This document shows, piece by piece, positions 22,956-34,370 of a DNA stretch of 64,000 nt. Made by a program: the position numbers and the translations under genes. Where the stretch lies: assembly GCA_030062745.1 (NCBI GenBank), contig CP099841.1, forward strand, positions 18,603,398-18,667,397, written 5' to 3'. Numbering within the stretch: position 1 is the stretch's first letter; every line of letters starts with the position of its first letter. This stretch comes from Capitulum mitella (taxonomy: Eukaryota > Arthropoda > Thecostraca > Pollicipedomorpha > Pollicipedidae). A model generated the notes under the pieces. It made no database searches, had not been told where the DNA came from, and worked only from the letters and a program-made list of their open reading frames with translations.

Positions 22956-25900
22956 TTTGACGGCGCGAAAAATACCGCTCAGTGATTATAGTGCGGTTTG
23001 TTTTCAGCGGGCCCCGGCTATTCCCGGTGTTGTTGAAGTCGCGCAGCCTATGTTGTCAGACACCTGTTGGGAAAGGCACAGAAGTGGATGGAAGGGTAAC
23101 TATGTTTTTGTAGTCTTGAAGTGGACATTGATTGCGTGTGTATAATGGTCCGCGGTAGGTTTCTGAAGGGGTTTCTGCTCAGTGTGGGATGGTATGGAAC
23201 TACAAGACGTCATGGGGTCGAGTAGTACAAAGGCAAAAACTTTGTTGCGTTTGGGTATATTCATCCTGCTCATACGCCGTAAATTTTCAGAAAGTGGAAG
23301 CATTTTCACATCCATTGCATGCAAACAACGACCACAAAAGTTGAAACAAATCTGTCATGCCATTGGCTGCGTGAAAGTCAGCGCATAAACTTGCATTGAT
23401 ATTCTGATTACAAAACAAGCTTATTCGTTGTATATGAACGTAAATTCAAGTTACAGTCAACTTTGAGAGGTACAGCCATTTGAGTGTGCGCTGTGGGGAT
23501 TGTTTTGTCATGTTGTATCTGCCACACCACAACAAATCCAAGAACAAAGCGAAGCGGGCTGACCGTCTTTGTTATGAAGAACTCAAGGCAAGTTTTTTTT
23601 TGTTCAGGGTATGCTGTTTCTTACATCATAAAACATGCATAAACACAAGACTCAACGTTTAGCGCTAGGTCATCTTGAGAAATCATCATCACTAGCTTCA
23701 CTTCGTCGACTTTTTTCATGTGTGGATGCTGTACGGCAATGATATCCACGTTTTTCTTTAACTATATTATTTCCATTCACCCTAAAACTTCCTTTTGGAA
23801 TAAAAGATTCAGAGCTACTATATAAAAGCTTTTCCTACACAGCATTGTTGTTTTGTTTCATTGCCTGGCAATAAAGGCAAGCCCCAAATAACTAATAAGG
23901 CTGTCACTTTCACTGATGAACATTTGAGAACTAGTCATCCTTCTGTAGGTTGACAGTGGCGTGCTGGCATACGCTACTGCAGGGCGCAAGACGCCAGTCA
24001 CAAAAAGAAACAGTTCAGCACTTCAGCGTCTCTTGGAGGCCTGTTGTAACGATATCTCAGCGCAGATCTCCGACTGATGAAGGCGTTACTCGACTCGCAG
24101 AGACCCCATTTTCTGACAGACAGCATCTCTTGCAAACTAAAGGGATCTTTGTGCAGAGATGAAATCGGAAAAGGTTAACATAGACGACAACGGAGAAAAG
24201 CAGCTATAATTGAGAGAAACAGATATGTCAAGCTAGTCTTGTTTTCATTAAGACCTAATGTAGCTTTTGTCCTGAAAAGAACTGTGTTTACAACAGCATC
24301 CGACGCATCGCATTCTGTCTGCTTAGCAACCGCCCGGAAATTGTGGGTAGTCCTGAACATTTTGACCCTGAGCTATTACAAATCTCGAACGTGTGCTGAC
24401 GTCACGTGATGAATATTTCCTGGAAACTTCATGTCCTATCAGAGTTTATTCTCTTCGTAAAAGTGCCTTTCTTGTGAATCAGAAAATTTCTGAAGTTATA
24501 GGGAATGGTGTTGTGTGTGATCTTGACGGTGGACGCTGATATGCCTTCAGCGCTGCTTGAAGATGCATGGTTTCTGTAGCTGACAGTTAAGATATTAACT
24601 TCTTTAAAGATCTTATTACGTGTTCTGATGAACTGCATCCCTTTGCTGCACGCCATGTATCAGTCTCAGTCGTAGTTCTATATTTATAAGGCATTTCTGA
24701 CTGTTACAGGTTTTTCTGAGAGGATCAGTACGGAGCGGCTTGCTCTTGGATCCGTGATTTTAGATTTCTCGCTTTGGCCGTAGTTCGGTGTCTTGTGGAC
24801 GTGACTAGTCCCAGAACACAAGGTTGCCTAAAACAAACATAGTAATGGGAGGACGTCAAGGACATGACGAAATGATGAAAAACGGGGCGTCTAATTAATT
24901 ACACCGGTTTTGTTTATCCGTCGCAGCGACCATCTTTTCTTCATCGCGTTCTTTCACTTAGACCTTTCGTGTTGTTTGTTTTGTTTGTTTGTTTTTTCGT
25001 GGTTTTCTGTGCATAGAGAAGAACGAAGCATCTAGACCAGACGTTTGCATTGTTTCCCTTATCAGACCCACGTTTTCCCAGAAAACCCGCCGCAGAATTC
25101 CCGGAGCCTCTGTGGGAACTAAGCTCGACGTCAGACGGCGCCGGCTGACCTGTATGCCCCCGACACGCTACATGCGTTCAAACTCTTTGACAGCGTCCCT
25201 TCCCACGAGCGCGGTATGCGGATCTGGCAGCCCGGGGCCGCGCAATATGGCAGCCCTCGGGGCTCTTCCAGTGCGGCGTGTAGCCGCAGAACGAGCAGGG
25301 GTGTAACTGCGGTGGTTGCGGATCGCGTAATTAGTTTCCGCCTCGGGGCATCTCCATCGCTTCGCTAAGGAATGACGGCTATGTCCTGCGCTTGGCAAAC
25401 TGCTCCAACAGCTGGGAGAGTGTCGACATACAAGCGGTCACGCAAACCCTGAGATTTCAGCCGAAATGATGAAACAATAGGCCAGTAAACATGGCGCCCC
25501 AGAAACCCGAAGTTTGATGGATTCTTTGAGGCGGCGATATGGTCAGTTGGCTAGGATTTGGCCGGCGTAATCGATCACGTTTGCCCGGAGGCGGTTCGTG
25601 TCAAATCCTGGCGTGGGCGGGCGAACGCCCCGTTCCAGCCCACCGACACTGTGGGAACGGACTGACCACAGCCAGGAGCTGGAAGCATGCCAGAGTGAAA
25701 GCTGCGGACAGCGTGAACGGCTCAAAAAACGCCATCCATTTGTCGTCTTTTAGAAAAGGCATCAATGGATATGTACGCCATGAGGTATTGCCTGCTCCTA
25801 CTCTGCTCCTGCAACAAGGAACTCCGTTGCCATGTTTTCTCAGCTGTGGTTTGTTATCTCAACTGGATTTCAACCGCGGAAGGTAGCAGACAACAGATTG

Positions 25901-28299
25901 TCTACATTTCGGCCCAGATCAGCTTAGAGGGGAACTCTGCATCTGTTTGAATATATGGTAGCGTTTGTATTACCTTAGATGACGAACTGCGATGGTAATG
26001 AAAATACACATTTGCTAATGGACGATCAGTTCAGACGAAAACATTTTCCAGTAGCAGTCTGCACCCTGAACAACACGCATTCGTTCCCGTCCTTCCCTGG
26101 ATAAATGTTTCACACCCTTCCGACATCGGTTCATTTCTTGATAACTTTCAGCCGCCTCAGCGGGGACCCCGCGACACCTGCCCCAGACGCCGCCCACCCT
26201 CCAGACCCGCTGCTGGCCGTACCATGGTCCGACGGGACGGCCGCCGGGCGGGGGCGGCCGCCGCCCAGCCGCGGCCGCTGCACGGCCCGTCTGCCGACCA
26301 CGCGGCGGCGGCCGGCCCGGCCGCAGGCACAATAAACAGTGGCCACGCTCGGCGGAACACCAGGGGCACGCTGCGCAGTCGTTCGGATGACAAACGGACG
26401 CCGCCAGCAGCGCCCGAAGTGCACGGTAAACAGGGGCGGCGCCGCGCCCCGGCCGCCTAACGTACCGCTATCGCCCCCCCCCCCCGCCTCCATTCCTCCT
26501 CCTCCCGGCGCGGAGAGATGAAAAGGTGCGATACGTCTATCAATGTAGTCATTGGGAAGTGCGTCCGGTGTGAGTGAAAACGCCAGACATCAAAGCCGCA
26601 AGTGGAGGGAGCTGGGGTTTCAATTTGTTTCCGAAAAAAGACGACAACGTCGGTGAAAAAGGCATACCATATGTATTGCGCTGAAACAGACAGGTTTATT
26701 TTTCACAAGTTTACACAGATCGCTTATTTTGAAGACTATTAATTTTGAGAGCTCGTAGGAAGTCTGGTAAACATGCAATTCAGTCCTCAACATTTCGACT
26801 GAGCACAAAGGGCTAAAATTTGTAGAGGAAGAGATAAAATGTAACACGAAAGAGGAGGTAAAATGAACACTTACGGGAAATTCAATGAACAAGTGTGTAA
26901 TTTTGACTGCCTTCTACCACGCGTTACGTTGAGGAGGGATAGAACTTAATGGGGAGGTATCAGTGTGTGAACTGGACAGCTACTTTGCCAAGAGTCCCTT
27001 TGTTTTGTACGCCCTGAATATTTTCTCAGACCTTGCTCAACACCACAACAGTCTGTTTTATCTACGTGAATCTAGTTGATCCTTATTAATGGAGAATTCT
27101 CACATCCATGAGTTTACAACTACTTCATCGACGTTTCGTTTTCGGTTATTTGACTTTCTTTGGGAAGCAGCTCTCTCTAAAATACGAGAACATTGCAAAA
27201 AGAGATGAGGGATCCATTTTGCCACCACCTGTCAAAGACCGTCATGCCGGTAGCCGGAGCACCTCAGTTGTGATTTCTCACGCGGGGGCAGCTATGCGCA
27301 GAATGTCCAGTCGTAAACCCTGACCGCACGGCCGCGGGGGAGGGGTGCGGAGAGACCGGCGGCCAATCTGACGGCGGCACGCCACGCCAGCGCCGCTTAC
27401 ACCACTTGTGCACGCATGTCGGACACTCGGGGGAGGGGCAGACGGCTCCGGCGGCGGCTGGCTGAAACTGGCTGCGAACCTGGCACAGCGGTCCTCTCCG
27501 GACGGTGACGGCGGACGTGACGTCTGATAGGTTATACACGCGCGTGACTCATGCCCGGACAAACATGGCGGGAGATACGGGCCAGCTGCGGCTGTCACGC
27601 GCGACTGCAGTGATACGGGTGACGGGGCGTTTGAGAGATGGTACGTCCGCAGACGGCAGGCGGCATCGTCAGATTGGCCGAGAAAGACTTCAGAGAACGG
27701 TATAGATCGCTGGTGCGTCATGAACGTTCGAAATGCGCTGGATTTGGCCCGCTTGTGATCATTGTTGATAAGGCGACTGGACGCATCCTCTCGTCGAATG
27801 AGGTGTACGCTTGAAATAGACCGAAACTGTTATACTGCATGTTTTCAAAAAGTTGAAGGATGCTTTTCATATTGCCTTTTGAAAAGGGACTAAAGGAAGG
27901 AGGTATCCAAAATGGGGGCTTATTGTATTGCGTGGCTCAAAAAGATGTCATCTGAACAGCAGTAGCATGCATTACTGCTGCTACAAAAGTTATCATTTCA
28001 GCTACAGACGCTAATTCTAATACATTGCTAAGCCTGGGGTTCAAGGTTTCCAGGTAAATGGAGTCGGATATTTTCGTACAATCATAATTCTAGTCTTAAA
28101 ACAGTGTGAGCTTTGACGTAAAACGCCGATGTCTGAGAGGAGGTGTTTCAGTCTTTTGAAGCGTTTGGGACTGACATAATGAAGTTGTAGATCCTTAAAG
28201 ATGACATGGATTTGAAAGTTATAAACTATGCTTCAAAATATCGCATATTCTTTAAGGCGATTTGAAGTTTTGATTATTTTATTCGAAGTATCGTAGGGA
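22956..28299. other. Spacer between the two zinc-finger genes with GC-rich islands
   Basis: AT-rich spacer with GC/CpG-rich islands at about 25,080-25,730, 26,140-26,520 (ending near a C12 run) and 27,280-27,720. No recognisable protein is found. Multiple overlapping open frames in the islands look compositional. Island placement between two paired developmental regulators makes enhancers plausible, as inference only. Confidence 0.4.
25530..25620 (+). repeat. tRNA-like / SINE-like sequence
   Basis: TGGTCAGTTGGCTAGG (from 25,540) resembles a pol III A box. GTGTCAAATCCTGGC (from 25,599) resembles a degenerate B box, about 50 nt downstream. The arms do not fold into a good tRNA cloverleaf by eye, so a decayed tRNA-derived element is likelier than a tRNA gene. 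Confidence 0.35.
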
Positions 28300-28546
28300 C
28301 CTCTTGCCAGAGAACGTAAGCAGAAAACAGGGGTGTCGATTTGTATCCTTTTAAGAAGGTTCTGGCCCACCCAGTGTTGGTTTCCCCCCCCCCAACCATA
28401 CTTTCTGCCGGTTTTAAAGGAAAATAAGTAATAACGACGAAAAGGACGGCTGCAATAGATGAGAGATCGACAGAAAATAAGGAATAAACCTAAAGCGATG
28501 CATCTGTCTATCTTCTTCAACCTACACACACACACACACACACACA

Positions 28547-28593
<47 letters not shown>

Positions 28594-28755
28594 GCGCCTG
28601 TAAACATCGGGATGAATGCGATTTTTAATCGATAAATGGTAACAAAAATATAAATCTGCACTTGGTCAAAATAAAGCGGGCTAAGTCCTTTAAGAAAATC
28701 ATATTTTGGGCGAGGTTAGGTTGTCCGGCCCTCGGCTCGGTCCCCCCCCCCCAGT
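28300..28755 (-). repeat. Dispersed repeat family B, copy 2
   Basis: Reverse-complement counterpart of 19,022-19,447, with the same head (GACCGAGCCGAGGG, ACAACCTAACCTC) and tail (GGATACAAATCGACACCCC). Its internal position is filled by a (TA)n/(CA)n microsatellite. Confidence 0.75.
28523..28594. repeat. (CA)n(TA)n microsatellite
   Basis: A (CA)n block followed by a long (TA)n block, inside repeat family B copy 2 on the complementary strand. Confidence 0.95.
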
Positions 28756-28883
28756 TATTTACAAAAATCGGCATCCCTCGCAGAAAGGAACAGTTTGAAA
28801 TCAGGCAGCCTTGTGTACCACAAGTTTTATCTGTCCCTTCGTGTTTGCTTGACTACGAGATAGCGTGGCTTCACCTTACCCAC

Positions 28884-28960
28884 AGCAGTCAGCAGTCAGC
28901 CAGTAGTCAGTAGTCAGTAGTCAGTCAGTCAGTCAGTAGTCAGTCAATCAGTAGTCAGTA
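28884..28960. repeat. AGTC-rich microsatellite
   Basis: Irregular tandem units of CAGT and AGTAGTC with a few TCAA variants. Confidence 0.9.
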
Positions 28961-30185
28961 TCTAATGTCTATGCTCCGTCAATCATTAAAAACAAATGTT
29001 TCGAATTCGCCGCGAGGAGGCGATATTCGATTCACACTTTGTGGGTAACGGCCACTCGCATTTCGCCAGCATCGCCTCGTGCTGCGGACCACGCGCCAGT
29101 CTTGCGGTGTTTTGCGTAAGTGAATAATTATTCATTAAGTTGTGGCGCTACTTGGTAGCTATCAGGGAAACCAAGCTTCATAGTTGATCAACGACATTTT
29201 CTTACCGATTGGGATTATTTTTGAAAAGCATGGCTAAGATGGAGAAAAATGTCTGTCTGCAAACAGCTATTACTGACTTTATGGTAAACAGCATGATTTG
29301 GCAGGACTGAAGGATGACCAGCGTAATTTTTTTTAGCAGAAGTATGGTTACACCGGTTTATTGAAAGTGCTTTAATACAACCCCATCTCCCGCTTTACCT
29401 TTTGGAATTACAAATACTGTATGCATTCCAAAAGAAGTCTTTATTTGTTTACTCGTCAAGAGGAATACTATTCCGCAATAGCTGACACTTAACGTTTAAG
29501 TATGCTTCAATATCAGCCCTCTTTGTGTTTTCGTGAAGAAGCCATGAGACCATTTTAGCTTTACTGAGAGCACTTGAGCTGTATCCAATTTCGAGCGGCT
29601 CTGGAGCATTTGAAACTTAATACGTGTACTCTCCAAATATAGTTGCCTCCGTAAAGAGCCTTTACTTCTCGGCTCTGATCTTGCCGACAAACAGCAGAAG
29701 ATAGCAGCTGTCACAGTGACTAGCTGTCTGTCATTGTCCACAGACTTTGGTCCTGTATGCGGAACAGGACTTTGGAGCGGCCAGCGCGACTGTGACGCGA
29801 GAAATTTAGATTGCGTGAAACTGACGAATACGCAAACGTGATAATCTTATCCGACACACATTGTTGTCGACACTTCACCGCCCTTCTGCGCATTCCAGGG
29901 AGCGCTTTACATGGGCGCTTCGCCAGCGTTACAATGGCCTCTGCGTCTTTCGGCAAGCGTTGCACCCTGCCTCGCGCTAGCTCGTGCCACGCTGTGGGTT
30001 TTCGGCGGGCCTGCGTCGCTCCAGATCTTCAGACGTCGACAGGTCGGCGGCGGCTGCGACCGGCGCGCAGCGTCCGGCCGACGCCGCGGCGACCAATCGG
30101 GTCGCGGGGGCGGGGCGAGCGGCGAGCCGGCGCCGACGCGGCGGCCGCCCGCGACAGAGCGTCGCTACCGCCGCCGCCGGTCGTC
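28961..30185. other. Upstream region of the second zinc-finger gene
   Basis: AT-rich to about 29,750, then increasingly GC-rich. The zinc-finger frame is open upstream to at least 29,811, and an upstream ATG with A at -3 and G at +4 lies at 29,934. The N-terminus of the gene could therefore begin earlier than annotated. No TATA box was recognised. Confidence 0.4.
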
Positions 30186-33100
30186 ATGTTGGAGCCGAGT
30201 GGGACGTCCGAGGCCTGTCACCTGCTCACGCCGCCCGCCACGCCCACGTCGGCGCCCGCCTCCGCCGATGACGGCGACGGCCGCCAGCTGGGCCCGCAGG
30301 CGTCCGGCGGCGGCGCCGTCGTGCTCCGGTCTCCCGGTGGCGTCGGCGGCCGGCGGCAGGACCGTGAGGGCCTCAGCGGCCCGTCTCCGCCCGCGCAGGA
30401 CCCTGCCGGCGTGTTCCGCAGCTGTTCAGGGTCCTCCGCGGCGCTTCAGCCGCCAGCGGTGCTGACCGGGCCGCGGCAGCTGGCGGCGGCCGCTGAGAGA
30501 GCTGCAGCTGCCGCTGCCGCGAACATGGCGGCCAGCCGGCCGCGGCTGCTGCCGCCGCAGCTGCTCAGTCCACTGCTGCAGGCGGCGCAGCTGCAGTGCG
30601 GCCTGCTGCAGAGCTGCCGCGCCGGCGGCTGGTCCTGCCAGCAACCGCCGCAGCTGCCGTTCCAGCTGCCGCTGCAGCTGCTCGATCCCAGTCTGGTGGT
30701 GTGGCGCGGCGCCAGACCAGTGCGGCCCCGCAAGCGCTACATCTGTCGCTTCTGCCAGCGCGAGTTCAGCAAGAGCTACAACCTGCTGATCCACGAGCGC
30801 ACGCACACGGACGAGCGGCCGTTCCCGTGCGACGTCTGCGGCAAGGCGTTCCGCAGACGGGACCACCTCCGCGACCACAGGTTCGGACCCTTTGATGTTC
30901 TTTGAAGAGGTTCGTGGGTCGTTATGTTTTGCTGGTAGCTTTTCTCTACTTCGTTGTGCCTCACGACCGTGCTGCGTATTTTTGTCTGGACATATGAGTT
31001 TCGGCGTTATGGCTTCAGATTCCATTCTTTTGAGGTAAGTGAACAATCAGGGAATACCTGTCTGAGGACGATCTTTTGAAGGTCTGAAATAGAGCTCGCA
31101 ACGACCTTAAGAAAAAGGCTCGCGAGCAATATATTATGTTCCCGTCATAACATTTTCATCCAAGAGGTATATGACATAAAACTTCATTGACTTTAGGCGG
31201 GAGGAGTATCACATACATTGCTTCATCTTCTTTGAGGAATTTGTGGAAAGCTTCCTGGATGTAGGGCATGCTATACTTGGATCTTTGTTTTGTTTTGACC
31301 ACCTAATCCCTAGTTATTCATAGACGACAGACAATAAGAAAAAAATGAAAAGATTGGTTTCGGTGCAATGCAGTGTAATGTGGGCTGTGAAAAGGAATAG
31401 ATCATGAAGAGAAGAGGTGCATATTTCCGGTCCTAGGCCATCTCCAGGTGTTACAGGGAGGATGAGATGAATGAAGGCAGGTTCGAGTAACGGCCGGCTC
31501 CTTAGAAAACTTATCTGCTGCTCAGGAGTCTTCTCAGGAACCAGCCATTAATCGGACCTACGCTCACTTTCTCACTCTTTCCCTAACACCACCAGATGTC
31601 CTGGGACCAAAAATCTGGTAGTGCCCCTACTCTTCGCAGTCTTTTGCCGACAGCTTGCGCTGCACCGGTGTCAGTCTTTACACCTTTTCTTATCGTCTGC
31701 CGCCCATGAATAACTAGGGCTCAGGTGGTCAAAACAAAACATTCATTCGGTAACGTCCGATTTTGTTTCGAGCATGGCTTCAGCGGTCTACTATGAAAGA
31801 ACTTAGAAATCTGTCACGAGAAAAACTTACCCAAGAACTTTTAAAGCCACCAATCATTGTATCATCTAATGTCTTCATGTGGTGCATGATTTCACATTAC
31901 GTCACCATTGTTTCACATAACGCAGGTCTTATGGCAGAGATTTGTGTATCACTAGCAGAATTTCCAGAAAGATAAAAATGATTCGGAAAAGAGTGGTGTG
32001 GAATATCCTGATCCGAAAGTAGTTTTATAAGGCATACAGAATCAAACGAAATGTTTTTATTTCTCTTGAAATAATTTATAGTTTTTTGTCCTCATTAGAA
32101 CGACATTAGATTTCGCTGTCTCTCGCGATAATCGGTGTGAGAGGTTGCAACCCGAAATGACCCTGGCAGTCGAGAGCGTCGTTCAATGACCCAATAACCA
32201 GCCAGGACGGCATTAGGGCAAGTTGGAAACCCAATGAAACAAGCAGGTTTATAACGCGGTTCCGTTATAGACGTGCTATTTGCTTTTTCGGAAGCTTCGT
32301 CCATCTTTTGACAACGAAGCCCACTTGTCTTGAATGGCATTGCGTTATTACTTTATCATCGCTCGTGGAAAAAAACAGCGGATTTAATGGCCCAAGCGGG
32401 TATTTTTGTGGCAAACAAGCTCTGAGCCTCCATTTTATTTCCCGCAGTATTTTCTGTGATGTCTACGGTGCCTGATTTTGTGATCACGGTTAGAAAACAA
32501 AAATATCGGAATTTCGTCGTTTTTTTGCTACCATCCTAAGATAAAGATAATAGCCTAATTTCTCTATTATGTCGCCCATGATCATTTAAATTACCTATTT
32601 GCGGCATCTAGCCGCACAGATTAGATATTCCCCATTTAAATTAACGACTGAAACTAGTCCCTTCTGTTGACATGCGAAAATCTCTTCCGCCAGATTTATG
32701 ATGTTTAGAGCAATGCTCATAAATTAAGACTTGTGTACATACGTAAGCCGCAGTAGTTGAATGTAACTTACCAGAAGCCTACCAAACTTGAGGATTCAAG
32801 GCCAGTCCGTCCTGAAATGGCCTTCGTGATCAAAGGCGGAACATATTGCCTTCTTCATATGCCTTATTCGCAAAGCGTATGCGCTGATTTTACTGGACAC
32901 TAAGAGAACTCAATTACTAGTTCTTTTTGGCGCACTGATGAACATTTAGTAACAAAGAGGCTTTAAGGAGTGAAGAGAAATCATTTTTTAACTAATATGA
33001 AAAGGAAAGGAGACGGGTAATGAGAAATAAGTGCCCATTCGCATGAAGGATAATTGCTGCTTACGTCCATTATCTTCTGTTTAGTGCATTGGCATCAAAC

Positions 33101-33924
33101 TAATTTATTGCAGTGGTCTGTAAAATCTGGGGACTGGTGATTCATTTTCGAAACCGACCTTCTCTTAAACGTTTCTCTACAGAAACGTTATGATGACCTA
33201 GACTGTCTGAAGAGAGCCACACACTACCAATACATCTTTCATTTCTCCAGGTACACCCACAGCAAGAAGAAACCCTTCCAGTGTGACGTGTGCGGTAAGG
33301 GCTTCTGCCAGGCGCGCACGCTGGCGACGCACAGGACTCAGCACGAGCAGCTGAGCCGGCTGCTGGCGGCTGGCGGGCCCGGCTCAGCGCGCCAGCTCAG
33401 CCCAGCTCGGCATCGGTGGCTGTCGCGGTCCGGCGACCGGAGCGGGCCGCCGGTGTCCCGCGGTCGCCCTGCGGACACGACGCAGCCGCCGGCGGCCTCG
33501 GCCCGCGACCCTGGCAGGTCTGGGAGGCCGCCTGTGACGGTCTGCGATCCAGGCCCAGGAGAGGCGCTGCCCGAGACGAAGCAGCCATCGCGGAGAAACG
33601 CAGCCATCCTGGATGGGCTTCAGCCGTGACGACGCGAGGACACCGTCATCGGAGGGCTGCGACTCCGCCGGCGACTGCCAGTCGTCGACGCTAGTCCTCC
33701 GACCTTTCGAGAGTCATGAGCGAGCTTCGCTTGCGGAGCTCGGCCCTCGCCTCAGGCGTGACAGCGAGTCGCCCTCGTCCGCTGGCGAGGCTCTGAGCCG
33801 GCTGGAGCGGCTGCGGCTCCGCGAGGAGAAGGTCCGCTGCCCGGACGGAGTCTTGAACCTGTGCGTGCGGCAGCCGACCGGCTTCACCATTGCCGAGATC
33901 ATGGGGCGCCAGCAGGGCCAGTAA
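30186..33924 (+). CDS. Odd-skipped/OSR-family C2H2 zinc-finger protein 2, two exons, with a frame break
   Basis: Exon 1 (30,186-30,880) encodes a Pro/Ala/Gln/Leu-rich N-terminus, then ZF1 (C187/C190/H203/H207) and most of ZF2 (C215/C218/H231). The phase-2 intron 30,881-33,250 (donor CACAG|GTTCGG, acceptor TTTCTCCAG|GTAC) splits codon 232. Exon 2 starts 33,251 and completes ZF2 (H235), then ZF3 (C243/C246/H259/H263, canonical C2H2). The HTDERP linker and [12 protein letters not shown] identify the Odd-skipped/Osr family. The finger frame stops at 33,627-33,629. A well-formed continuation, ending in the eh1-like [14 protein letters not shown] before TAA 33,922-33,924, lies one frame over. The start is uncertain: 30,186 (MLEPSGTS) was chosen, but 29,934 is possible. 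The same strand and spacing as protein 1 suggest an odd-family cluster as in insects. Ortholog identity is unresolved. Confidence 0.88.
31287..31740. mobile_element. 454-bp terminal-inverted-repeat (MITE-like) element in an intron
   Basis: Terminal arms of about 56 bp (31,287-31,342 and 31,685-31,740) begin GTTTTGTTTTGACCACCT and share CCTAGTTATTCAT and ATAAGAAAA. They differ at about six positions, almost all A in the left arm versus G in the right. The interior is noncoding. No clear target-site duplication is seen at the flanks, so the superfamily is not assigned. It lies in the intron of the second zinc-finger gene. Confidence 0.8.
33518..33629 (+). other. Frame break in exon 2 of the second zinc-finger gene
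   Basis: The finger frame is open to the TGA at 33,627. The eh1-containing frame is blocked upstream by a TGA at 33,535-33,537. A one-base indel between 33,538 and 33,629 would join them. An unrecognised 106-bp intron (33,518-33,623, CAG|GTCTGG to TTCAG) would also restore frame, but its acceptor tract is poor. Confidence 0.7.
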
Positions 33925-34278
33925 CAGTGGCCAGTCTGCACTGCTGCTTTAGCGAGGACTCTCGCCCCAGCTCCGTACCGCCGCCGGAGGAGTGGCTGTG
34001 TGACACCGTTTTGTTTGAGATGACGTTTATCTTCCTTTCCACGCCTGTTCTGCTAATTCGATGAGGTTTGGTGAGGCTTATCTTACTGGTTTAGTGTATT
34101 TATCACACTGCATTGTTTTACTTCCTCTGTCCTGATATTCGTCGCTACAAGCCTCATATGACATTTCGTGTCCAGTGCAATGTCTTAGGTCATATATTTA
34201 ACATCTTTTACATGATGGACAGCTACACTTTTGGCTAGCAGTGTATACTTGAAGAAGGTGGGTGCTCATTTTTGCACA

Positions 34279-34370
34279 TTCTGCTGTCTTGTGTTTACAA
34301 CTGTTATAATTCGCTGTTAATAAATGACATCTGTGTTTTCAACTATGCTAATTCGCTGTTATAAATGACA
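34279..34370. repeat. Short tandem duplication around the poly(A) signal
   Basis: Two imperfect units containing TAATTCGCTGTTA and ATAAATGACATC, 40-odd bp apart. The first unit carries the AATAAA. Confidence 0.7.
34319..34324 (+). promoter_or_regulatory. Candidate poly(A) signal AATAAA
   Basis: Canonical hexamer about 395 nt after the last stop of the second zinc-finger gene, on its strand. Use is unproven. Confidence 0.45.

Noticed and set aside
28884-28960. Regular short repeats considered as a CRISPR array
   Set aside because: Four-base microsatellite without spacers, in eukaryotic DNA. No CRISPR array or cas gene exists in the window.
30426-31046. 206-codon minus-strand open frame opposite exon 1 of the second zinc-finger gene
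   Set aside because: Antisense of the finger exon, sharing its composition and with no independent evidence.
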